Source: an uncultured Bacteroidales bacterium
GTDB taxonomy: Bacteria; Bacteroidota; Bacteroidia; Bacteroidales; UBA932
DNA length: 54,679 bases
Assembly: GCA_937890845.1 (NCBI GenBank)
Contig: CALADR010000255.1
Coordinates: 1-54,679 of the forward strand
Direction of reading: 5' to 3'
In this document: positions 34,163 through 41,925 of the stretch, in pieces
Layout: every line of letters starts with the position of its first letter
Position numbering within the stretch: the stretch's first letter is position 1
Translations under genes and position numbers: made by a program
Notes under the pieces: generated by a model
The model's input: only the letters and a program-made list of their open reading frames with translations
What the model was told of the DNA's origin: nothing
Database searches by the model: none

Positions 34163-36823
34163 ATGATGAAAAGACTTTTTGCATTTATAACTTGTTTCTT
34201 TGCCGTCATCGGAATAATGTCGGCTCAGAGTACATTGAGGGTTGAGGCGCCGAATGTAGTGGCAGCCGATGAACAGTTTACTGTGACTTTCATTATAGAA
34301 GGGGAAAATTCACCCTCTGAGTTCCAGTGGAGCCAGGGAAGCGACTTCCAGCTCGTCTGGGGACCGCAGACAGGAAGATCTACTAGCGTCCAGATTATAA
34401 ATGGGAAAAGAACAAAATCATCACAGTTTACCTATACGTACATACTTATGCCAAAGCAGTCTGGATCATACACATTGCCTGCTGCTACGGCTAAGGTGAA
34501 AGGGGAGACTTTATCATCTTCTGAACTTGCCATTGAAGTGGTGGCAGATGCAACTTCGTCTGGCGGCAATGCCTCACAGTCATCAGGAGTGTCAAAGTCT
34601 TCGGCAGAAAGCCTGTCTGCGATATCGGAAGACGACTTGTTCCTGAAACTTACACTTGACCGGACAAAGGTGGTCGTCGGGGAGCCGGTAACTGCCACGC
34701 TCAAGCTTTATCAGAGAGTAAACATAGCTGGTTTTGAAGATGCCCGCTTTCCGGCATTCAACGGTTTTTGGAGTCAGGAAGTATCTGCACCTACCAATAT
34801 TGAGTTCAAGCGGGAAAGCTATGATGGGAAAATTTATAATACCGCTGTCTTGAGAAGTTATATGCTGATACCTCAGCAGACAGGTGATATTACAGTTGAT
34901 CCTGCTGAATTGGTATGTCTTGTAAATATCAGAGTGGCATCCAGTGGCGGAGCAAGCATATTTGACGGATTTTTCGATGATTACAGGACTATAAGAAAGA
35001 GAGTAACGACACCTTCCCAGACTATTCATGTTTCAGCCCTTCCGTCTGGGGCTCCTGCTTCTTTTGGTGGCGGAGTGGGGGATTTCAACCTGAAGGTCCG
35101 TATGAGCAAGGACTCCCTTACTACTCATGAAGCTTCCTCACTGATTGTTACTGTTTCAGGAAAAGGAAATGTGTCTTTGCTTAATGCTCCAAAAGTAAAG
35201 TTTCCTGCTGATTTTGAAGTATATGATACTAAAATATCGGAGCAAATGACACCAGGTTCCGGAGGAACGTCAGGAAGCAAGATTTATGAATTTCCGTTCA
35301 TTCCGAGGAGTCACGGCAGCTTTACGATAGATCCGGTTCAGTACAGCTATTATGATATAAATTCAAGGAAATATGTCACCCTTTCCTCTGAACCTTTGTC
35401 GGTTATAGTAAGTAAGGGGAAAAGTCAGGATTCACCTGCTTCCGGTATAAATGTTCCTTCAATAAGCAGGCAAGGTGTCAAGAGTCTGGGAGAAGATATC
35501 AGGTATGTCCATACAAAACTGCCGTCATTTTCATCTAAGGGAGAGTTTTTCATTTCATCTGCTACATTTAAAATACTCGCTCTTCTTATTTTGCTGGCAG
35601 GAGTTGCTGTATGGTTCTTCTTCCGGAATATGGAGAAGCGTAGGGCGGATGTGGCCGGGATGAAGACTCGCAAGGCTACCAAGATGGCTCTGAAACGCCT
35701 TAAACTTGCAGATACTTATTTGAGGCAGAATCTTTATACCGCATTTTATGAAGAGCTGCATAAGGCTGTCGTTGGATTTGTTTCTGATAAACTGAATATG
35801 TCTGTTGCAGACTTTTCAAAAGAAAATATTTCTGAAAAACTTCTGGACAGTGGAGTTGATTCTTCATTGGTCGAATCCCTTATAGGCATCTTGGATGCAT
35901 GTGAGTTCGCACGTTACTCTCCGGATTCTGGAAATGAAGCCATGCAGAGGCATTATCAGGTGGCAGTTGATGTAATTTCATCAATAGATTCAAGTATGAA
36001 GCCCAACAGAAAAATTTTTGACGGTATGAAAGGTAAAAAAAATAACAGTATAACTAATGCAGGCATGCTTTTCATTACATTCATGCTGGCATTCCCTTAT
36101 ATTTCTTCCGCGACTGCGGATTCTTATGTAGATTCGCTTTGGACTAAAGCTACGGAATCCTATGCTTCAGGAGACTGGAAGTCAGCTTTGGATACATATA
36201 GGTCAATAGATAAAATGGGACTTGAGTCAGCTGCTCTGTACTGTAATATCGGAAGTGCTTATTTCAAGTCTGACGAAGTGCCGCAAGCTATACTTTATTT
36301 TGAAAAAGCATTGAAAATTGACCCGTCCTATGCGGATGCAAGATATAATCTGGAAGTAGCGACTTCTGTTATTCAGGATAAGATTGATCCTGTTCCTGAA
36401 TTTATTCTGGCAAGCTGGACAAAATCTCTTTGTTATATGCTTGATTCGGATGCCTGGGCTATTTCTGCTCTAATATTTCTGAGTCTTACAGTAGCATTTG
36501 TCCTTGTCTTCTTCTTGTCAGCATCAGTGGCAGCCAGAAAGACAGGTTTCGCTCTGTCTTTGGTTTTCATTTTATTCTCAGCCGGAGCTTTTTCCTTTTC
36601 TGTATGGCAGAAAAACGAATATATCAGAGCTGACAGTGCGATAATAATGGTTCCGGTTTCATCCGTGAAGAGTTCGCCTTCTGAAGACGGGTCCAAGGAT
36701 TTGTTTATTCTTCATGAAGGGACCAAGATCAATGTCCTTGATTCAGTAGGGGAATGGCGCAATATTGAGTTGGCAGACGGACGTCAGGGTTGGATTCGTA
36801 CTTCGGATATGGAAGTGATATAG
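34163..36823 (+). CDS. batD: BatD-BatE fusion: BatD beta-domain protein joined to TPR and SH3-like protein
   Basis: An 886-residue frame that combines two proteins usually separate. Residues 1-615 are BatD: signal peptide, repeated beta-sandwich domains (TLRVEAPNVVAADEQFTVTF; LTLDRTKVVVGEPVTATLKL), and a membrane helix (ILALLILLAGVAVWFFF). From about 622 (ATG at 36026) a new signal-like segment appears (NAGMLFITFMLAFPYISSAT), then TPR repeats (YCNIGSAYFKSDEVPQAILY), two membrane helices, and a terminal SH3-like part (GTKINVLDSVGEWRNIELAD), which matches BatE. One extra base in the A5T5 tract at 36010-36019 would give a TGA stop just before that ATG, restoring separate genes. The fusion may therefore be recent or artefactual. 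Confidence 0.85.
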   Translation: MMKRLFAFITCFFAVIGIMSAQSTLRVEAPNVVAADEQFTVTFIIEGENSPSEFQWSQGSDFQLVWGPQTGRSTSVQIINGKRTKSSQFTYTYILMPKQSGSYTLPAATAKVKGETLSSSELAIEVVADATSSGGNASQSSGVSKSSAESLSAISEDDLFLKLTLDRTKVVVGEPVTATLKLYQRVNIAGFEDARFPAFNGFWSQEVSAPTNIEFKRESYDGKIYNTAVLRSYMLIPQQTGDITVDPAELVCLVNIRVASSGGASIFDGFFDDYRTIRKRVTTPSQTIHVSALPSGAPASFGGGVGDFNLKVRMSKDSLTTHEASSLIVTVSGKGNVSLLNAPKVKFPADFEVYDTKISEQMTPGSGGTSGSKIYEFPFIPRSHGSFTIDPVQYSYYDINSRKYVTLSSEPLSVIVSKGKSQDSPASGINVPSISRQGVKSLGEDIRYVHTKLPSFSSKGEFFISSATFKILALLILLAGVAVWFFFRNMEKRRADVAGMKTRKATKMALKRLKLADTYLRQNLYTAFYEELHKAVVGFVSDKLNMSVADFSKENISEKLLDSGVDSSLVESLIGILDACEFARYSPDSGNEAMQRHYQVAVDVISSIDSSMKPNRKIFDGMKGKKNNSITNAGMLFITFMLAFPYISSATADSYVDSLWTKATESYASGDWKSALDTYRSIDKMGLESAALYCNIGSAYFKSDEVPQAILYFEKALKIDPSYADARYNLEVATSVIQDKIDPVPEFILASWTKSLCYMLDSDAWAISALIFLSLTVAFVLVFFLSASVAARKTGFALSLVFILFSAGAFSFSVWQKNEYIRADSAIIMVPVSSVKSSPSEDGSKDLFILHEGTKINVLDSVGEWRNIELADGRQGWIRTSDMEVI

Positions 36824-36880
36824 TTTTGTTTCCAGTCCTATCTTCATTCGGTCAAGTTCAGCCTGGCTGGATGAAAACAG

Positions 36881-36910
36881 AAAAACGCCTGACGAAAGTC
36901 AGGCGTTTTT
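36881..36910. terminator. Bidirectional terminator between bat operon and tRNA-Arg
   Basis: AAAAACGCCTGAC (36881-36893) and GTCAGGCGTTTTT (36898-36910) are exact reverse complements around a GAAA tetraloop. A-tract and T-tract flank it symmetrically, so it can stop the plus-strand bat transcript and the minus-strand tRNA transcript. Confidence 0.9.
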
Positions 36911-36913
36911 TGC

Positions 36914-36990
36914 TGGTGATCTGGTTGGGATTCGAACCCAAGACCCACAGCTTAGAAGGCTGTTGCTCTATCCAGCTGAGCTACCAGACC
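36914..36990 (-). tRNA. tRNA-Arg (TCT anticodon)
   Basis: Read on the minus strand, the acceptor GGTCTGG (36990-36984) pairs with CCAGATC (36924-36918), with one G-T pair. The anticodon stem ACAGC/GCTGT encloses CTTCTAA, giving anticodon TCT. The T-loop TTCGAAT is standard. Discriminator A at 36917 is followed by an encoded CCA (36916-36914), unlike tRNA-Leu. Confidence 0.95.
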
Positions 36991-37038
36991 GATCCGTATT
37001 TTGCTTTGCTCTTTTAGCCATGGGAGCGTAAGCGGATG

Positions 37039-37068
37039 CAAAGATACAAAAAATTATTTTAATGTCAA
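37039..37068 (-). promoter_or_regulatory. tRNA-Arg promoter
   Basis: On the minus strand, TTG (37068-37066) is followed after 19 bases by TATCTTTG (37046-37039), an exact match to the phylum pattern. Confidence 0.8.
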
Positions 37069-37071
37069 TAA

Positions 37072-38040
37072 TTAATTGATGTTTTTAGTCTTTGCCACTA
37101 CTTTTGAAGCTATTTCTATGCCTATTACGAGGCTGAAACCTATCAGAGCAAACAGGACTGCACCGCCGATGTGCATATTTACCTGCCCTGCAAACATAGT
37201 CGCAATATCTGCACCTTCTTCTGTAATGGTCTGTGCTTCAGGGAATTGTGATAATGTTACAGCTTCCATATTGCTCCATGGCCATACTTTTACCAAAGAG
37301 CCTATGATAAAACCGGCAAGAACCAGCAGTGTAGTCCTATGGAATCTTTTCAGCAGCCAGTGCAGGAATTTTGAAAAGGCGACTATGCCTATTGCCGCGC
37401 CTACCGCAAATACAGCAAGGATTATGAAGTCCATGGCTTCACCTTTCCCTGATACGATGTTTGCAATAGTACTCATCATGTATTCGTATTTGCCAAGGAT
37501 AAGAAGAATGAAACTTCCTGATATTCCAGGCAAAATCATTGCGCATATGGCTATTGCGCCGCACAGAAAGATAAACCAAAGACCGTCAGGCGTCTTTGTT
37601 GGAGACAATGTGCATATTACGACTCCAAGCGCTATTCCGGCTATGAGTGTTATCACATCTTTTGTTTTCCATCCGCTGATTCCTCTTAATATGAATATGG
37701 AAGACGCTACTATCAGTCCGAAGAAAAATGCCCAGGTCTGTATAGGGTGGAAGTTTAGCAGATACTGCATCAGCTTTGCCAGAGACATGACGCTTATCAA
37801 TATTCCGATGATCAGCGACAGCAGAAAGTTTCCGTTTATCTGTTTCCAGAATTGTTTTACCTTGCCGGTAAAAAGTAATTTAAGAGCTTCTGCGTTAATT
37901 GCGTTAATTGAGCCTACAAGATCCTCATAGATACCAGTCATGAAGGCTATTGTCCCTCCGGAAACTCCCGGAATTACATCTGCGGCACCCATACATATAC
38001 CTTTTATGGTGACCATCAGATAATTGAAGAAATTTTTCAT
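37072..38040 (-). CDS. DUF368 membrane protein (PopT-type undecaprenyl-phosphate translocase)
   Basis: The 322-residue multi-helix protein begins with the family motif GICMGAADVIPGVSGGTIAF (about 14-33), repeated in part later as MILPGISGSFILLILGKYEY. This inverted duplication of the PGxSG motif is characteristic of DUF368. Members have been linked to flipping undecaprenyl phosphate back across the membrane for wall and glycan synthesis. It follows the DUF6913 gene by 26 bases and ends just before the tRNA-Arg promoter, with no clear terminator between. Confidence 0.9.
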   Translation of the reverse strand: MKNFFNYLMVTIKGICMGAADVIPGVSGGTIAFMTGIYEDLVGSINAINAEALKLLFTGKVKQFWKQINGNFLLSLIIGILISVMSLAKLMQYLLNFHPIQTWAFFFGLIVASSIFILRGISGWKTKDVITLIAGIALGVVICTLSPTKTPDGLWFIFLCGAIAICAMILPGISGSFILLILGKYEYMMSTIANIVSGKGEAMDFIILAVFAVGAAIGIVAFSKFLHWLLKRFHRTTLLVLAGFIIGSLVKVWPWSNMEAVTLSQFPEAQTITEEGADIATMFAGQVNMHIGGAVLFALIGFSLVIGIEIASKVVAKTKNIN

Positions 38041-38066
38041 TTGCTGTTATTGTTCTTTTTGTTATA

Positions 38067-38600
38067 TTACCTTATACTTTCAAGAATAGTCGTGACAGTG
38101 GAGAACAATTCAGAAATACCTTTGTCAGTATCGGATGATGCATGGACCACTATGTCATATTCATCGTAGGCAGATGTCTCCCCTCCAATCTTGAAGGTTG
38201 CAGGGAATGCAGCTGACAGTAATTTTACTGTGAAGTCACATCGTCCTGTCAGACAGATAAACAAATCTTTCTTCCTTGATAGAAGTTTTTCCGATTTTTC
38301 TTTAGAAAGGCGTCCGAACCAGTTCAGGTCATTCTTTGTAATCAGGCTTTCCTCAGTGGCTGCAGAAACTTTTGCCTTTCCACCTTTTGATGTGTCCAGG
38401 TATATAATTTCAAGTTCGATATTGTGAGCCTTGAAATAATCAAGTACAAGTTTTTCAGCTTTAGGGAATTCACCGCATCCTGCATTTATGAGTACGGCGG
38501 CACTATGGATGGACTTGATAGGCCTCATCCCGGTTTCAATGCCTGAAGCTGATTTCTTCAGACACTTTTTCCTGAATATGTTCTTGAATGTCTCAAACAT
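38067..38600 (-). CDS. DUF6913-type protein
   Basis: Starting at ATG 38600 (MFETFKNIFRKKCLKK), the protein is 177 residues. An upstream extension to 38705 would overlap pfkB and is rejected. Conserved-looking blocks are AAVLINAGCGEFPKAEKLVL, LNWFGRLSKEKSEKLLSRKK and FKIGGETSAYDEYDIVVHAS. It resembles the short DUF6913 proteins encoded next to Bacteroidota kinase or tRNA-related genes. No catalytic motif is evident. Confidence 0.7.
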   Translation of the reverse strand: MFETFKNIFRKKCLKKSASGIETGMRPIKSIHSAAVLINAGCGEFPKAEKLVLDYFKAHNIELEIIYLDTSKGGKAKVSAATEESLITKNDLNWFGRLSKEKSEKLLSRKKDLFICLTGRCDFTVKLLSAAFPATFKIGGETSAYDEYDIVVHASSDTDKGISELFSTVTTILESIR

Positions 38601-38619
38601 AATATGGACTCCCGTAAGT

Positions 38620-39621
38620 TCATGACTGTTTCGAATTGGCGGCAATAATCTCCCGTATTTCCTGCTTTGCTGCTTTCCAGCGCGGGATATCAATCTTTGT
38701 ACCAATGACTTCCACGACTTTTGCGGCGATTATGGACCCTACTTCACCGCATACTTTAAGCGGCATTCCGAGAGAGTGCGCATAAAGGAATCCTGCTGCG
38801 TATGTGTCGCCGGCTCCCGTAGCGTCAATGGTGTCTGCCGGCCATGCTTCTATGAAATGATATTCATCCCCGCTCTTGAGCATTGAACCGTCTTTTCCTA
38901 TCTTTACGACTGCTATGTCGCAGTGACGTGCAAGTTCGTCAAGGGCTTCGCGTGGTTCCATTCTGGTGAACGCCTTTGCTTCACTTTCGTTGGCAAATAC
39001 AATATCGACATATTTATCCACAATGTCATGCAGGAAAGCTTCATTTGATTCCACGACATTGTAGGAAGCCATATCAAGAGAAATGATGCATCCGGCTTCT
39101 TTAGCCATCTCAACAGCTTTGCGGATAAGACTTTGGTTCTGTACCAGATATCCTTCGATATGGAAATAGTCATATCCCTGAAAATATTCCGGTTTCAAAT
39201 CATCTGGGCAAAGCTCGAGGGCTGCACCAAGATATACTGCGAAAGTCCTTTCTGCATTTGGTGCCGTGATGAAAACCATAGCTCTTCCAGAAGAGTTTAC
39301 ACCTTTGAAAAGAGTTGATCTTATGCCATACTGTTCCTGATCGCTCCTGAAAAGATGCCCCAATTCATCATCTCCAACTTTCCCTATGAACCCTGATTCC
39401 ATACCGAATATGGCTGTACCTGTAATGGTATTTGCAGCGGAGCCTCCTGCCACATACTGTACGCCCATAGGTTTCAGAGTCTGCCATATCTTGTCCCCAG
39501 TAGCCATATCCACATGCTGCATACTTCCTTTCGGAAGATGGAACTCTTTAAGAAAAGTATCATCCGGAAGCACTGCCAGGATGTCGGTCAGTGCATTTCC
39601 CATTCCCAATATCGATTTCAT
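38620..39621 (-). CDS. PfkB-family carbohydrate/nucleoside kinase
   Basis: The start ATG at 39621 gives MKSILGMGNALTDILAVL. The 333-residue protein has the PfkB N-terminal block (GGSAANTITGTAIFGMESGF; GKVGDDELG) and the catalytic block DTIDATGAGDTYAAGFLYA, where the Asp of GAGD is the base. The layout is close to the adenosine-kinase or ribokinase-like branch; the substrate is unsettled. It heads a minus-strand group with DUF6913 and DUF368 genes. Confidence 0.88.
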   Translation of the reverse strand: MKSILGMGNALTDILAVLPDDTFLKEFHLPKGSMQHVDMATGDKIWQTLKPMGVQYVAGGSAANTITGTAIFGMESGFIGKVGDDELGHLFRSDQEQYGIRSTLFKGVNSSGRAMVFITAPNAERTFAVYLGAALELCPDDLKPEYFQGYDYFHIEGYLVQNQSLIRKAVEMAKEAGCIISLDMASYNVVESNEAFLHDIVDKYVDIVFANESEAKAFTRMEPREALDELARHCDIAVVKIGKDGSMLKSGDEYHFIEAWPADTIDATGAGDTYAAGFLYAHSLGMPLKVCGEVGSIIAAKVVEVIGTKIDIPRWKAAKQEIREIIAANSKQS

Positions 39622-39638
39622 CAAAAATCTGTTTTAAT

Positions 39639-39663
39639 GCAAGTTAAACAACTTGCAAAGATA
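39639..39663 (-). promoter_or_regulatory. pfkB -7 element with overlapping dyad
   Basis: On the minus strand TATCTTTG (39663-39656) is followed at once by the inverted repeat GCAAGTT-GTTT-AACTTGC (39656-39639), which shares the final G of the -7 box and covers the expected transcription start. No clear -33 TTG is at the ideal spacing. The dyad could be an operator or a 5'-end hairpin. Confidence 0.55.
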
Positions 39664-39679
39664 AGAAAATTAACGATAA

Positions 39680-39710
39680 TTGGGATTTTTCCCGTTTTGT
39701 AATAAATTTG
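39680..39710 (+). promoter_or_regulatory. Promoter of the LPG-synthase-like gene
   Basis: TTG (39680-39682), 20 bases, then TAAATTTG (39703-39710). The gene ATG is at 39794, leaving a leader of about 75 bases in which I see no strong structure. Confidence 0.6.
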
Positions 39711-39793
39711 TATCTGGGATAATGCCGCGTGTTTGTTTTTCGGTCAGGATTAGCATATATAAGGCATTTATTCTTTGTTAAAACGGACTTTAT

Positions 39794-40813
39794 ATGAATG
39801 TTTCCAAATTTTTGAGATATATATTTTCCCTGTCGGTAGCTGTTGTCTTGCTCTGGTTCTCATTCAGGGAGGTGAAGTGGGATGATTTTATTTCAGGACT
39901 CAGGTCATGCCGTTGGGAGTTCATTCTTCTTTCCATGGCGGCAAGCATAGCGGCATTTTATCTCAGAGGTTTGAGATGGAGACAGACCCTTCTGCCAATA
40001 GATCCTACTACCACGCGTCTGACGACATTCAATGCAGTAAATATCGGATATATTGCAAATTTTGTATTTCCCCGTATAGGAGAATTTGTAAGATGCGGGT
40101 TTATAACTAAGAATTCGGCTTCTTCAGGCCGGGGACATGAAAAACTGGCTTCGTATGACAAGGTTCTCGGTACAGTTGTTCTGGAAAGAAGCTGGGATAT
40201 GGTGAGTATGCTTTTCTTTTTGATTCTTCTTCTTGTATTCGGATGGAAACGGTTCGGGGAATTTTTCGTTGAGAAAATGTGGATTCCTCTGGAGCAGTCA
40301 CTTAATTTCAGCCTTTGGTGGATTGCTGCGGTATTGCTGGCCGTGGTGGCCGTTCTGGTAGGGCTTGTTTTGGGATTCAGAAAGAAAAACCAGTTCTGCG
40401 GGAAGATATACAGCCTGGCTTCCGGACTTTATCAGGGAGTCATAAGTTGTTTCAGAATGCCTGACAAGTGGCTTTTCTTTGCATATACGGCATTGATATG
40501 GGGGCTCTACTGGCTTATGAGTGCTTCTACTATGTGGGCTCTTCCGGAACTGGACCAGCTTGGAATCGTGGATGCGCTGTTTCTAATGATAGCCGGAAGC
40601 CTTGGCTGGCTTGTACCTGTGCCTGGAGGCTTCGGAGCTTTTCATTTTGTAGTTTCAATGGCACTCAGTACCATATATGGAATACCATTCGAGCTGGGAA
40701 TCATTTTCGCAACGCTTTCGCATGAGTCACAGGCTATAACAATGGCTCTTTGCGGAGGCGGGTCATATCTCTATGAAACACTCAGAACGAACAGAAAAAC
40801 GATACGAAAATAG
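39794..40813 (+). CDS. Lysylphosphatidylglycerol synthase-type transmembrane protein
   Basis: A 339-residue integral membrane protein with about eight hydrophobic segments. It has the LPG_synthase_TM / UPF0104 signature: FYLRGLRWRQTL, then FNAVNIGYIANFVFPRIGEF, VLGTVVLERSWDM, and a late GWLVPVPGGFGAFHF block. In MprF this fold flips lipids, and stand-alone versions are thought to move or modify polyprenyl or phospholipid substrates. Function here is not defined. Its 3' end overlaps the converging lysO gene by 32 bases. Confidence 0.85.
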   Translation: MNVSKFLRYIFSLSVAVVLLWFSFREVKWDDFISGLRSCRWEFILLSMAASIAAFYLRGLRWRQTLLPIDPTTTRLTTFNAVNIGYIANFVFPRIGEFVRCGFITKNSASSGRGHEKLASYDKVLGTVVLERSWDMVSMLFFLILLLVFGWKRFGEFFVEKMWIPLEQSLNFSLWWIAAVLLAVVAVLVGLVLGFRKKNQFCGKIYSLASGLYQGVISCFRMPDKWLFFAYTALIWGLYWLMSASTMWALPELDQLGIVDALFLMIAGSLGWLVPVPGGFGAFHFVVSMALSTIYGIPFELGIIFATLSHESQAITMALCGGGSYLYETLRTNRKTIRK

Positions 40814-41417
40814 GAACGCTGACATCTGTCAAAACTCCGTTTATTATAGCTATTGGGAGTACTTTGTCCCCTGAAGCCTTGAGAATGACAGGAAGAGCTA
40901 CGTCTATTGATGTAACACCTGCAGAGGTTATAGGAGCTAACGGTCCGAACCATTTGGCTATCAGTGGAGTACATGTCAGTGTCGTTATTTCTCTGAATAC
41001 ATTTGTCATAAGGGCTACTGTAGCGAGTTCTGCTGCCAGTTGGACACCTGCGGATGCTTCTTTGTATTCGGAAATCAGAACAGAGGAAAGTGAGTAGTAA
41101 CCGAATCCGCTTCCTACTGCCATGCAGTCAAATACATTCCATTTGGCCAGAAGGAAACTGGCTGCAGCAGAAAATGACAATGTCCCGACAATTGTAGCCA
41201 ACGGCACAAGAAGTATTCTCGGCCTTACACTCTTTATTATACTTTTCAAGTCAGGATTACATCCTAAACTGACACCTACAAGGAACATCAGTATGTACAG
41301 TATGTACATGGCAATATCATTGCCTAATGTTCCCCATTGTCTCAAATCAACCAGTCCAGTCCATCCGGCAATGCATCCGACAATGAAAATACCTACTACG
41401 ATCAAACTTCCTTTCAT
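40782..41417 (-). CDS. lysO: LysO lysine exporter, C-terminal part
   Basis: The 211-residue membrane protein matches the larger part of LysO (formerly YbjE). It shows several hydrophobic segments and GSGFGYYSLSSVLISEY, then NVFREITTLTCTPLIAKWFG and VTSIDVALPVILKASGDKV. LysO exports lysine and toxic lysine analogues. In Bacteroidota the protein is commonly encoded as two open frames, as here. The start overlaps the stop of the smaller part in an ATGA. Confidence 0.88.
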   Translation of the reverse strand: MKGSLIVVGIFIVGCIAGWTGLVDLRQWGTLGNDIAMYILYILMFLVGVSLGCNPDLKSIIKSVRPRILLVPLATIVGTLSFSAAASFLLAKWNVFDCMAVGSGFGYYSLSSVLISEYKEASAGVQLAAELATVALMTNVFREITTLTCTPLIAKWFGPLAPITSAGVTSIDVALPVILKASGDKVLPIAIINGVLTDVSVPIFVSFFCSF

Positions 41418-41689
41418 ACCTGCTTATCCTTAAAAAAGAATTTATATACCAACAATGCGCATATCGCGCTCCCCAATATACCTGCCACTGCAAGCAACAG
41501 GGCCTGAAGTCCTATCCCTGAAAGATTCTTTATTATTTCCTCATCTGTTCCTATCTTGGCTCCAAGGACAAACAGCATGGCATATATCGTTAAAGAAATT
41601 GCCTTTCCAGTATGGGCCAGGAATTTTACCTTCTTCAACAGAAAGCCAAGACCTATCCCTATAAACATAGTTAATATTATAGATAGCAT
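41414..41689 (-). CDS. LysO lysine exporter, N-terminal part
   Basis: The 91-residue protein starts at ATG 41689 (MLSIILTMFIGIGLGFLLKK), because the promoter -7 box lies at 41718-41711. The longer frame from 41731 would begin upstream of the transcription start. It has three hydrophobic segments and LTIYAMLFVLGAKIGTDEEI, the LysO N-terminal module. The partner part follows with a 4-base overlap, so the two are made together in a fixed ratio. Confidence 0.78.
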   Translation of the reverse strand: MLSIILTMFIGIGLGFLLKKVKFLAHTGKAISLTIYAMLFVLGAKIGTDEEIIKNLSGIGLQALLLAVAGILGSAICALLVYKFFFKDKQV

Positions 41690-41710
41690 ACCGTAAATTT
41701 TTAGAGGCTG

Positions 41711-41739
41711 CAAAAGTACCAATAAAATCATGATGACAA
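41711..41739 (-). promoter_or_regulatory. lysO promoter
   Basis: On the minus strand TTG (41739-41737) is followed after 18 bases by TACTTTTG (41718-41711). It is divergent from the barrel-gene promoter at 41794-41823. Confidence 0.55.
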
Positions 41740-41793
41740 AAATTTAAACAGAGTCCGGACAACTGGTGCTTACAGAAATTCTGACAATTTTAT

Positions 41794-41850
41794 TTGGAAC
41801 TAATTAAAAACCGATTATATTTGCGGTGTATTAGTAAAGTGATACACCGC
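41794..41850 (+). promoter_or_regulatory. Promoter of the barrel/C39/peptide locus with start-site dyad
   Basis: TTG (41794-41796), 19 bases, TATATTTG (41816-41823) is a perfect promoter. It is followed by an exact 9-bp inverted repeat, GCGGTGTAT (41823-41831) and ATACACCGC (41842-41850). The repeat covers the expected start site, so it is a good candidate operator for a dimeric repressor or a 5' stem-loop. Confidence 0.75.
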
Positions 41851-41857
41851 GAAATTT

Positions 41858-41896
41858 ATGCGTTTTGAAGCTCAGAAGTTATTCTGACAGCTTTTT
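41858..41896 (+). promoter_or_regulatory. Possible leader peptide and attenuator-like hairpin
   Basis: A short frame (41858-41887, MRFEAQKLF) precedes the barrel gene. Its end lies in a hairpin: AGCTCAGAA (41869-41877), loop GTTA, TTCTG (41882-41886), then a second AGCT. TTTTT (41892-41896) follows. This could end transcription early, depending on leader translation. The evidence is structural only. Confidence 0.3.
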
Positions 41897-41925
41897 GGTT
41901 TGCAGATGATATAAAACAGAAAAGT

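Noticed and set aside
38601..38705. N-terminal extension of the DUF6913 protein
   Set aside because: It would overlap the end of the PfkB gene by about 85 bases and adds a sequence unlike the rest; the ATG at 38600 fits better.
41414..41417. Frameshift splitting lysO
   Set aside because: The two-part layout with an ATGA overlap is the usual arrangement for LysO in Bacteroidota, so it is not treated as damage.
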